A stretch of DNA of 64,000 nucleotides from Brachypodium distachyon (lineage: Eukaryota; Streptophyta; Magnoliopsida; Poales; Poaceae). The DNA is taken from contig NC_016133.3 in NCBI RefSeq assembly GCF_000005505.3, positions 43,055,237-43,119,236 on the forward strand. Direction: 5' to 3'. A program made the position numbers and the translations under genes. Position 1 is the stretch's first letter; every line of letters starts with the position of its first letter. Positions 45,445-56,967 of the stretch are shown one piece after another. The notes beneath the pieces are model-generated. The model ran no database searches. It saw nothing but the letters and a program-made list of their open reading frames with translations, and had not been told where the DNA came from.

Positions 45445-47322
45445 TCAAACGGTACCGGCGATCTCGACGGCCTCCGGTGCTGGCGCCGCCTTGTCGACGA
45501 TGTCGGCGGCCTTGGCGTCCTGCTGCTCTGGTGCTGCCATGACCTCGATCTTGTGCATGCCGAGGATGGGGATGTTGCTGACGGAGAGGATGGCGACGGC
45601 GTGCGGCGGCAGCTCGATGACCTGCGCCTGCACGGCGCCGCCGCCGGTGGCGCCGTCGGCCGTGGTGGGCAGCACGGCGGCGTTGCTCGGCCTGCGGTAG
45701 TAGAAGTAGAGCCCCATCTGCACGCAGCTGAAGAAGAAGCCCCCCACGTTCGGGTACTGCAGCAGCACATTTATTACATCAAGTTAATTATAATTAGCCA
45801 CTGCTAAGTATATGATCAAGCTAAAGAAGATGATGATTAATTAGAGCTCCTACCATGACGTAGGGGTCCTTGGTGAAGTATCCGTAGCAGAACCAGGCGA
45901 CGGCGCTGAGCACGAGGCAGAAGGACAGGCTGATCGGCATGAACTCCACGCTCTTCGTCTTGATCACCTTGAACTGCATTACGCATCAATCAATGTAACA
46001 CCAAGAAGCTTAATTACTTGATTAAAACCATCCTTATTAACATCTAATTATATAAAGGATCAAGCTTAGTCAATTACTAGTACTTACGATGATGGAGAGC
46101 GGGGCGACGAAGACGGCCATGGAGAAGGCGAGGCAGACGGAACCCAGGAACTTGACGCGGTGCTCGGGGGCAACGCCGAGGAGGGCGACGGCGGCGACAA
46201 TGGCGAAGGCGGCGACGTCGAGCGCCAGGAAGTAGGCGAGCGCGCGCAGCCTGGCCTTGCGCGGCGCGTAGAGGAGGTAGGCGACGACGTAGGCGAGCTC
46301 GACGCCGCAGCCGAAGCCATTGATGGTGAGCAGCGGCCTGGAGTTGCCCTTGAGCAGCGCGTAGAGGATCCACAGCGTCGAGCTGAAGAGCGCCACCACG
46401 TAAGGCACCGCGCTGAACCCACCCGTCGTCTTCTTCCTCACCACCTGCACGAACGTCGTCCTGCAAATTAAAGAGCTTGAGCTCATCATCAATGGCGGCT
46501 GAGATTGAAATCGATAAATCAAATCAATGGCTGAAATTGATAGAGATGGAGGATTAATTTGTGCTTACACTGGGGCGAGGAAGACGAGGAAGGAGATGAC
46601 GTTGCCTGCAGTACAGTGGATCAGGAAGGGGAAAATCGACGCCGTTAGTTTTGTTTTGTTTTGTCAGTGTGATCACTGTGATGTGAGTGAGATTTCCTTT
46701 ACTAATCAAAATTCTTTTTTGGTAATGCGGTTTTGTTTGTTAATTTTGTGCGTGCAGAGCAGGTGCAGATGGCAAGGAAGGAAGGGAAGCACGCATCCGT
46801 CGCGGCTCAACCAATCGCGTGCTATTTTCAAGAAAATATACAGGGTCTGCCCCGGCGGCCGGGCTGTTTGGTAAGAACGGATTAACTTAGATGGAGCTAG
46901 TAAATGAAATGCTATTGTAGTTCTGTCCTCACTGATCAATTAATGGAGTCTTGGTTTTCTTGCTAGAATTGGGAGGCGGTAGGTAATTCCGTCGTTCCTT
47001 GGTGTGTGCTTGAGAATTGCTGCTGAGAGCTAGCCGGCCGGCCGGCCTACACATACTCTTGCTAGGGCATATATGGCTTGTGAAAAAAGGTAGAGACACT
47101 ATATGTATGCAAGGTCAGAAAGCTCAACATGAAAGGTGTGTGTGTGTGTGTGTGCTAATGACCAAGAATTCAAGATTATTATAGGCATGATCAGGAACTA
47201 ATCAAGCTGCATTGATTTGATATATATTTTCTCCATGAACAAAGCAACTAGTAACATAATGTACCTGCGATGCCGGAGAGGGTGATCGCCGGGTGAGCCA
47301 TGGAGAGGAAGCCGGCAGCCAT
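45445..47322 (-). CDS. SWEET11: SWEET11-type sugar transporter (clade III)
   Basis: Plasma-membrane sugar uniporter of the MtN3/saliva family; clade III members export sucrose for phloem loading, seed filling and pollen nutrition. Exons on the minus strand: 47322-47265, 46605-46569, 46460-46088, 45973-45854 and 45756-45445, 900 nt, 299 residues. The protein has the seven-helix 3+1+3 layout with both MtN3 repeats. Key blocks are [57 protein letters not shown] and [18 protein letters not shown], which match rice SWEET11 (Xa13/Os8N3) closely. The tail ([25 protein letters not shown]) is also of SWEET11 type. The length is slightly below the rice protein (about 307, from memory). The rice orthologue is a known disease-susceptibility gene because pathogen TAL effectors activate its promoter. 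Confidence 0.95.
47136..47154. repeat. GT dinucleotide microsatellite in SWEET11 intron 1
   Basis: An uninterrupted GT run of about nine units inside the 659-bp first intron. Confidence 0.9.
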
Positions 47323-47515
47323 TGCAGTAAGGACTCTTGATCAGCTACTAATTACTATAATGTAGAAAGAGCGAGGAGGAGGAGATCTCAGCCAAGCTAG
47401 ACCCTCTTCCCTACTCCCTTTTGTGACACAAGACCAGAGGCACCCGGGCTCTGCAGAAGGAGAGACGATGGGCTACTGATGCTTGTGTGCTCTGGCCTCG
47501 GCGACGGGTGCCGGC

Positions 47516-47522
47516 TTATATA
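47516..47522 (-). promoter_or_regulatory. TATA box of SWEET11
   Basis: TATATAA on the minus strand, about 195 bp upstream of the ATG, in a GC-rich context (CACTATATAAGCC). About 30 bp further upstream lies TACTGTACAGCACC (minus strand, ending near 47546), which resembles the corresponding upstream block of the rice SWEET11 promoter as I remember it. Confidence 0.7.
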
Positions 47523-47559
47523 GTGCCGGGCATCCCCTTTTTCTGGGTGCTGTACAGTA

Positions 47560-50500
47560 AGCAAGCCAAGCCATTAAGCGACCCACTCTTCGTTCCTAGC
47601 CGTTATTATGGCAGATATACAGCTAACACAGACTGCTCTCTATAGATCGATATGTCTGCACATTAATTTGGAACTTGATTAGGCACGAATTAGTTAGCAG
47701 GGTTTGATTTTAAGTCTCTCTATCTCTTTCATAGTATGGCAAGGATTAATATGGAACCCGGCTAAAAAAAAGGATTAATTTGGGAGTGGTTTAACTGTCT
47801 GAACATTTTACTAGAAAACCACCACGTACTATTATGGCAGACCATTGGATTTGAACACATGCAAATAGAAGTTTCAGGCGACATGCATCAATCGGATTAT
47901 TAGCGGTTTTGACAGGCAGGAGGATCGATTAACTTTGGCACAAAATTCTGTTTTTTCCAGAAAAATATGAATAAATCAATAAAAAATCATGAATATATAT
48001 GGTCTCATGAGTAATGAGTGGACCGGACTGTTAAAAATGTCAGCCCAAACTGACAGTCGTTTACTCAAAATCCAGTTTTCAAGTTTGACACTTTTGGCTG
48101 AATAATCATAAACGGTACGTATTTTTAGTAGCGGACGGTTTAAACATCAGCACAAACTGAGCAACCGTTTGGTAAAAAATTATTGTTTGAAGATTTTGAG
48201 AATCGCTAATCCACATTTTGTTGAAACGAAAGGAAGGTGTTTGTCGATTTGTTGCTGCGTCATTGATTTTTTTTGTTAGGCCATATGTTAATTATACTAA
48301 CATTCCAGAAGTTAGGAATTGCTTCTCTGAAGGATTGGATTACAGAAGCTAACAAAAGAGATAACCTAGTCAGCATTACTTAATCTCAGGATCTGGTGCT
48401 CCTGGCTCACAAAATTGCTAGGCTACGCCAAAAAACCAAAACATTTCTCAGAAAAGAAACGTTGTTAGCTTCTGGTTAAGACGATGTAGATTTTCCTGAT
48501 AACATATTCCTGGCGGCATTGCCCTCAGGATATCAATGAGGAGAGGTGTTTCCCGACAGTATCTTGCAGACGGGAAATTCTCCGCATACATCCTGGTGGT
48601 GCGAAGACGGAAGACCGACAGAAGACCATCTTGCAGAAAGTACTAAAACAACTTAAATATATTCCCTTTTGCTTCCTTAGCGAAGGTATGTCATTTCCCA
48701 AAGATCTTTTGGTTCACAAAAGGGAGAAGATACAGTGAAAGTGAAAAGAACCCCTTCACGCACACAAGCCTTCAACATGAACAGTTGAGCCGAAAAGAGC
48801 TGATGAGATGTGTGTTGACTACATCACCATTGGTGAACTTGAACACAGGTACAACAGCATCTTCCATGAGCTCTGAAAAGTGACTTGATCAAGAACAGTA
48901 GTGCATATATTGTCCTCCACTCAGCTAGATATGATCACAGTTCTGAGAAACCGTGTGAATTAGTACTATCAGTTAGCTGGAATTGCTTGCAGTTGATACG
49001 GGATACCATTTCTGAAGACCATTCTGTTACTAATACTTTATAAATGTTGTTATATGGACTATTATTTCTCCTTCGGAAAGTTATGGAATAGTATTAGTTT
49101 GAAGAGCAATTATTATATGCTAAACTAGATAAAATGCCCATGCATTGCTATGAAGTGAAATTAAAACTAACTTAAATTTGTGACACATCTATCTACCATA
49201 TGGAATATTTGGCAACTAGGGTAATTTCTTGATGATTTTGTGGTAATACTGATGGAAATGAACAGATAACCACCAGCTTAGATCACTATAAGCATAAAAA
49301 TAATCTCAAGGAAGATTACAAATATGATTATTATCTTTTTTTTGCGGGTAACAAATATGATTATTATCACCACTTATGAATTATGATTGCAGGGTCTTTA
49401 TTTTGTGGAGAAACATGCTTGATGAGTTACATGAAAAGTTCATTCCGAGGGTCAGGTTCATCAAGCCGAAAATTGATGTTGGAGATTCGGTGGTTAAAAA
49501 TTCAGAGTTCACTCTTTGCAGTACTGTCACTCAGTCCCTCGTTGCCTTCGTATTAATTATTTGGCTCTGAACCGAGCATATAATTCATGTCCATAAACAA
49601 GCATCTTTTCACCAAAAGAAATAAAAGGTCAAGAAACAAGCTCTGGTGTTCATAAACAGTCTCTTTTTCTTTCCAAATCCCAGAGACTTGGAATTCAGAG
49701 TTTGTGCTCCTTCAGGTTCATAGAAGCTAACTGCATGCAAAAGCACATCACGTTATTGATACAATTCCAGAGCTTGGAATTTTTTGGATGAAACTTTCCC
49801 TGTATGATACAATTTGTTTTCGCAAAGCTAGCTCTTGAGTCAGCAACACTGTCGTCGTGCAACATTAGACATGTAAATGTTGAGAAAAATGAGGAGGGAT
49901 TGAGCAGGTTCTAGGTGGCCACTTTGAAAAGAAAAGCAATCAAAGTTAGCACAAACATATATCACATAGTTTCTTGTACACAACAGGAATGCTAAATCCT
50001 TTAGCGAATGACATTTTTAGCAACACTTGTTCAACTAGGCCACTTTCCGTCCACAGAAATGCATGGTGCTAGCTAGTCCACTGCTATTTATGTTTCATAG
50101 AAGCAGCTAGCTGCCCCAAAGATAACAGATTTGCTCTGAAGTGCTGTTCAAGTAGACATGTAGCTGGCCTCCAATATTTACCTGTTCCCAAAACTTGGTG
50201 GAGGAATGTAATTGACTCCATGACTAAATTCAGGCACACCTTTCTTCATCAATGAACACGAGGGCTCCTCACTGTTATCCTTTAATATTCTTGAAGCAAA
50301 TTATTTTGGTGGCTTGTAAAGATCACAAACAAGAGAAGTTCAGCTTGCATTGTTGTGTCAGAATTAATCTGGCTGATGAGGATTACTAATTAACTCGCTG
50401 GTCTCAAATTTCTTGCCCGTAGCAGCAATCCAACATCCAATTACAGGAAAAGATGGCGGATACGTGTGATCGATGTTTGCTTGTGTTCTCATGGCTCATC

Positions 50501-53500
50501 AGGTTGTTGCATCAGTCCACCTCAAATTTATACTAGATGTGGCAGTTAGTTCTTATCATGCCAATATTACCTAGCAGTTGTTTCAGAAGGCATGCAAAAA
50601 TGAATCCATGCTAAGAGACAGGCACACAAAGGTGATAAGCTCTGTTATTCTATCCTGTCCAAAAATTCAAAAAGGACAACCAGATCAGGATATTCTTGAC
50701 AGCAACCACTTTGACCTTAGTGCAGATTTTGCCGTAACAAAGCTACTAACTCTTAGGCTAGCGTTTAGGCAGCACTATGCTCTATTTGTGTACGAAAGCT
50801 ACCAAAGGCAGCTTTCTCTCCCAGCAGGTTCTACTCAAGATGGTTAATCACATGTTCTCTTCCTAAAAAGGATAACTAATTAACAATTACTCAAGTGAAG
50901 AGTGAGACCAGTAGAATATCTCACCCATGTTTTGTAGGTGGAGAGGTGATAATTAATTTTTTTTTCTCTCTGCTGCTACCCTTTCTGACTTTTGGCTGCA
51001 ATTTAACCCCATCATGAACTGGGAGACTGGAATTAAGGTGTGGTTCCTAGTTGCATAGTGGGCTTCTACAAGGTTTGTTGCCAGTCCCAGTGCACATTTC
51101 TTGTTCAAGAGCGGCACATCTGATCCTATGCATGATCACCATGTCTCCCCTGTCATTTCTGTTTCCAATCTCAAGGTCTCAGGATTCAAAGTATAGTCCC
51201 ACAACGCCGATCAATTTTCTGGAAATAAATGAAGCAACGGTATTCTGATATTTAAGAACGCTCATGAATGTCTTGAACTGTTTCTTTTCTTTTCTTCATA
51301 CACATATACTTCTTGGAAGTACAGTTAAATGTAGCATCTTCTGAATGTGACAAATTGACACTATCATATATATGAAAATGTAAATCTGTAGTTCTTAGTT
51401 ACAGTACTAATTAAGTAAAAAACAAAAAGTTCTTTAGACATGGTGGCATACGATCGATCGGTTTGGAAATATGACTCTTTTTTTAGATAATGGAAGAGTC
51501 TTCTCTCTTATTTTTTTCTGACAGGGAAGAGTCTTCTCTCGCTCGACCTCTGCATCTGGATGCATACAACCAAGATCAGTATTGAATTTGGATTCTAGTT
51601 CACCAGAAAAGTTCCATCAAAGTAAATTGCGCACATTTTAATCGACTTGTCAAGGAACATCAAGCACACTGAATCACTCGAAAGAAAACAAGGATATATT
51701 AGTACTACAGTACAGCAACTTTATATCCATCTAACTTGGCTAGGTCACACAGAACAAACCAGGGAACATAACAGCCGTGTCAGTTACCAACTAATTAAGC
51801 TAAATCTGATGATAGCTAAGGATCGCTGTCGCTTCTGGACCCCTCAAACAATCATAATGAAAGCCCGAGACTAAGTCCCATATATATATATTCTCCATGT
51901 TGCTAATTGCAGGCACACTATCTGAAAATCGTGTAGGATTTTTATTACATTTAGACCTGATCAAATCAAAAGGATCACACAAGCAAAAACGACCACTGTC
52001 TGAAATCAAAACCAATGTTGTACGTGTCGGTAACTCGGTATATCAGCATGAGCTAGAAAAGATGACATGTCTAGGCCTCTGCATCTGCACACAACCATTT
52101 CTAATTCTATTTGTAAGAGTCGATCTTATTTGTAAGAAATGCAGATCTTTCTGACCTAGCTAGGTAGGCACGCAAGCAGCTCGAGCTAGCTAGTGCTGGT
52201 AATGGTGTGCCCATTTTCCCAATCTTGTTTCACGCACGATCAAGATCATGGGGATAGGGGCAACTTGGGTGGTCAGCCCCCAGGATTTACTAGTGGTGGT
52301 TGCAGTAGAGGGTTATTGCCTTTTCCCCTTTCTATCTCACCTCATCTCTTGATCCTCTCTTCCATTCCATCTCGGCCATTCGTACATCGCAAACGCCATT
52401 ATATTTCACCTAGCTAGCTCCCTGCCCTTCCGATTCGAAGAGCAGACTGACCATATCTTGCAGAAAAAATGGGTATGATTATTCATCGTGGCATATCTCA
52501 GTGATGTGGTTTGGGGGCCAAGTTGGCCAACTCAAAGTTATAACTAAGCAGATAGCCCCAGAAGAAAACCGACATGAGTACAACTAAGCAGATCGAATGG
52601 AATGTCTTTTTCTCCTTTCGCGATTTTGACCATATGGAATCTTCTTGCCATGCATTTTTTGGTGTTTATTTTCAGTATCACCAGAATTTTCTGATCCAGG
52701 TGCATATATGCAAACGTGCAGCTGATGATCTGGCCGTTGGTTCTTCCACAATGGCAAGTTGATGGGAAGGATCCAGATTATTCTGATGAATATCTCATCC
52801 TATGTGCTTTTAGCCTATGTGGCCACACACACTGGTGCATTATTAAAGTGCGTGAGTGTGAGGCAATGTCGTCGCGTGTACGAGGTTTTGCAGTTGCTTT
52901 TTCTCCAGTCAACATAAAAAATGAAACAAAGTAAAATTCATTCTAGTTGCCGAAGCACCCATAGCTAGCTTGGCCTACCAATCATGGAGCGCCCAATCAT
53001 ACTGGAACAACAGTATTGCAGGTCTATTACCTATATGGAGTATATAGTACATACATGGGAGTAGATAGACAAATATACCTCTTTCATTTTTATTGATTGA
53101 TAAATGATTAGGATGATCATCTTTTTGTGGCAAAATCTCTCAACGGTATGATTCGAAAGAAATTTATGTGCTAAATTGGCCTTTTTTCGTACCGTAAAAT
53201 TGACCTTTGTTATAAGAGAAATGCACACTAACATATACAACATTTTTAATATATATGTTTTTTCAAAAAGGAGGGAACACCATCGGTCTCTGCATCGATG
53301 GATGCACGCAACCCTTTTTAATATATTTTCTGAAATTGGTAATTTTGTCTTGGAAAATATTTAGGAGCACACATTATGGTGTGTGCGCTTTATGATGATG
53401 GTCGATTTGGCATCAGCCATAGTGGCATTGTTTTTTACAAGGTTCTTTTTTCTATAAAAAAAATCCAAGTTATGTATCCAGGATCTATGTGTTCGAGAAG

Positions 53501-53924
53501 TCCATGGTTGTTTTAGCTTGTATACGTAGTACTTCATAGGTTACATCGGCACTCAAGTAATTGATGATTGTTAGGGTGTGTCATTGTCAGTTAGCTGTGT
53601 GAGCCAACGACTAAGCACTCAGTACATATTTACATCTATCCAATTCACCTTAAATACAGCGTGTCTCATAGCCAATCTTGAAGTAGAAATATCTTTCAGG
53701 AAAACAAATTAAGTATGCATCTTTTAATCTTACCAGCCCTAGCTCCTATAAACAGAAACCAAATGTGCAGCTTCCCCATGCATGAATGAATCTGGTTTCT
53801 AGTTTAAAAAATTAAGTTCTGTAGGGAAAGAAAATGGCTTCACAATAAGGCCACTTCTATTTCACATGACTAATTTCAAAAAATGTTGGAGGAATTAATA
53901 AAAATTCTCACTCATAAAAAATTA
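47560..53924. other. Gene-poor interval upstream of SWEET11
   Basis: Distal SWEET11 promoter followed by about 6 kb of AT-rich sequence. Isolated frames (49376-49570, 50578-50847, 51647-51874, 52193-52417) have no recognised domain and no supporting exon series. Nothing conserved can be named; non-coding transcripts cannot be excluded. Confidence 0.5.
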
Positions 53925-54009
53925 CTCTCTCCGTTCCTAAATACTTGTCGTTGTTTTAGTGCGAACTTGTACTAAAACAGCGACAAAGTATTTAGGAACG
54001 GAGGGAGTA
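53923..54009. mobile_element. Stowaway MITE, near-perfect hairpin (copy 1)
   Basis: An 83-bp palindromic element at 53925-54007 flanked by TA. The ends are CTCTCTCCGTTCCTAAATACTTGTCG and TATTTAGGAACGGAGGGAG. The two arms pair almost completely around GTGCGAACTTGTAC. Closely related to the copy at 59211-59292. Confidence 0.9.
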
Positions 54010-56967
54010 CTATATTCCATCTGCCACCCCTTATTTTCTTGCTGGTTTCAGGTTAGTGAACTTGGTGCCGTGTACTTGGACACGATGCCTCAGCAGCAAG
54101 CAAGATGCAAATAAATATAGCCAAGATGAGGCACATTGACAATTCTAACGCCTATTTGTCAGCAAGTAACCAGCCAGTCCCGTCCACATCGTCGCTGCAA
54201 AAGGGAATGCCCAAAATAAGGAAGAAGTTCCATAAAAACTGCAGGCATATCTACAATGGCATCGAGTGGCACTTTTTCTCGACGTTTATTTCTTTTAAAT
54301 AAACTCCTCACCGTTGATTTCTATATTCTCTCCGTTTCCCAATATGATGCGTATTTTATTTTCCATGACCACCATGGTCGTCCCTGTGCATATATAATTT
54401 CTTTTGAAAAATGCCAATTAAGTTCGATCTATCTTGCCAGAAACTGGCATGCATGCATGCATGCATCTCCGTTGAAAAGCCCACGGCTGGTTGCATGCAT
54501 GCATCTGGTTTCTGGCCAGTTTGATGATCGACTTAGCTGGAAATCTATATGCATGCCTAGCTCAGCAAACAAGATCTCCTTTTCAGAAGAAGAAAATAAA
54601 AGAGATCAGCAAGATGCAAATGTAAAAAGGACAAATTAATTAAGCTTATGTCAGCATGCATTCACTCCCGTCCGGCCAGATCGTAGCCGCAAAAGGCAAA
54701 AGGAACCTTTCCAAGCATGCAAGAACGCAGCCATTGGCGCTCCGCTCAGAGCTCGATCCAAAAACTTCCAAGCATATGCAAAAGCTCAGCCATTGGCTAT
54801 ATTTGGTTCTGCTCGAGATCCAAAAACCCTTGTTGACGCGACCCCCGATGCCCGGCCGGCCGTCCAGTGTGGCGCACATTGGCGGGTGTGAAAATTTGCA
54901 TGTACACCAAAACTACAAACTATACCGTCATGTCACCGACACATATATGGCCCTACCAAAATTCAAAAGGGTGATCTAGCTAGCCGTCACTGACATACAG
55001 GCCCCACCGCTACACAATGTGCAGTTTGCATTTAGGCTGAAACCTCGTTAACATTGTCGAAGTGTATCAAGACCTTGGTTGCGATACCATTTCAAGCTTC
55101 ATGATATAGCCAACGAGACTAAAAAAACCGATCTGATGAAAAGAGCTGGACAATTCACTTATATACACTTCAACAAAACATTAGACACTTGTCCCGCACA
55201 GTTGTGGCGCGTGTAGGCAACATGTACAGCTGTCTTGAGTACAAGTGGCAAAGTGGAAGAGATGGAAACCAATACAGCTGGAGGAAAGAAAAGATGTATG
55301 CCAAAACAATGTGTGCATGCAGTGCAGGGGTATAGAGGGCGGTATAGCTAGGAAGGAAGGGTTTTGGGGACGGAATGTTGTGAGGCTGCTAGCTTTAGTG
55401 GTTGGGAGCTGAGGTAGCAACTGGCAGGAGGCAACTCATATCGATCTGCAGCAGCAAGTTGCTTGCAAATTTGGGAACAGAATACACTACCTCGCATGCA
55501 GCTAGCTAGCTGTTGCTCACTCACTCACAGACTCACTCCAAGTTTCACCTTTGCGCCGGCCGGCCGGCCGTTGGCGTGCTAATTCGTTCCATGCATCTAC
55601 ACATCACTCTGACTCGATCGGCTGGCCCTGCATCTGCATGCGTATGCTCCATTAGCTAGCTTTGGAGATATCTCTACGCCCACTATCTGCCGCAATTTGC
55701 ATGTAGCTTAAGACCTGTCACAGCTTACGAGGTAGCTAGCTAGCTAGGGATATTAACAAGTGCTTGCTCGAGCTGGAGGTCACCATATTATGAGCAGCTA
55801 GCACTAAGCAAGCAAGCAAGAAAGTATGATGTGTCAGTTGGCTGAAGTTGTACACTGTTTACGTCACTGAGGCTGAGAGACTTGGACTGACAGAGAAGAG
55901 CATGTGTGTGAAGGAAAAGAAAGAATACAGAGTATATTCATATAAACATGGGCAGCATGTGCAAGTATACGTACGTACGGATGTGTATATAGCTAAGCTC
56001 GATCGCCATTTGCCGGCCAGTTGCTGATGCGATTGGATCCACCAACCGGATAAGTCGGCCAGATGCACAACGTGAAAGAAAGAAAAGAAAAGAACCAACG
56101 ATCGGGTGCAATTATTATCATGATTCATCAGTTGTTACTTGTTGGGACAGGAATTCGTCAGTGTTTGGCGTACCACTGCACATATAGCACCGTACGTCGC
56201 CTACAAAAAGATGTTTGTTTTTGTTTGTAGAAAAAACAAATGTGCGTTGGGAACTGAACTAAATTACGGAGTAGTATATATATCCAGGTATCTAGCTGGA
56301 TGGATATTGGTCGGCTCGAAATTAACCCGAAACAAACGCATACGTGTGTTGCGTTCAGGTGTTTTTGGGTTGCAGTGTACGTACGTACAAGTACAACAAC
56401 GTTTACAGCCAGTCAGACAGTTTCTGACGGCACGTCTGTCTGCAGCTGCTGCCGCTGCCTGCGCTTCAGAGCCAGACAACGATGAGATTTATAACACACG
56501 CGCAAGACCCTTGGGAAATCGAAAATTCCTTTGAAGTACTGTAGACTATGCACTGCATGCAGTGACTTGCTCTCCCGTCTCCTGTATCAATTTATCTACT
56601 TTTCCACGCACGCAAACTGAAGCACCAACAAAGAAACAAACACAATCTGTCCAGTAATATACACATATATATACAGCATTACACATACATCATCCCAAGC
56701 AGACCATCCGGGGCCGGAGCTTGAGCTACTTTCTTAACACACCAACCATCACCAAATAAACACAACAACAGAAGCACGACCGATCTGATGCACTGCACTA
56801 CCCGGCACGGAAAACAGGAAGCGTCTTTTTACAAATTACGCACACTTGTCCGAGAGCTTTTACCCTTGCCAAACACACCACACGTTACTCTCTGTTCAGG
56901 ACCTGAGCCACAGCAGCACGCTGCATGCAAGAGTTGGAGTGATCTGTACTTTTAGTTTCGATTTTCG
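54010..56967. other. Gene-poor interval 3' of the DHHC gene
   Basis: Contains many short TGCA, GATC and TAGC palindromic runs, a GGCCGGCCGGCC run near 55560 and AT-rich DNA. Frames at 54256-54639, 54656-54979 and 56139-56534 have no domain signal. The last few hundred bases include the DHHC 3' UTR. Confidence 0.5.

Noticed and set aside
49376..52417. Short frames in the gene-poor interval as small protein genes
   Set aside because: None shows a domain, signal peptide with processing context, or exon continuation.
53923..54009. MicroRNA precursor
   Set aside because: The hairpin has TA flanks and Stowaway ends, and a sister copy at 59211-59292, so it is a MITE; miRNA function is not supported.
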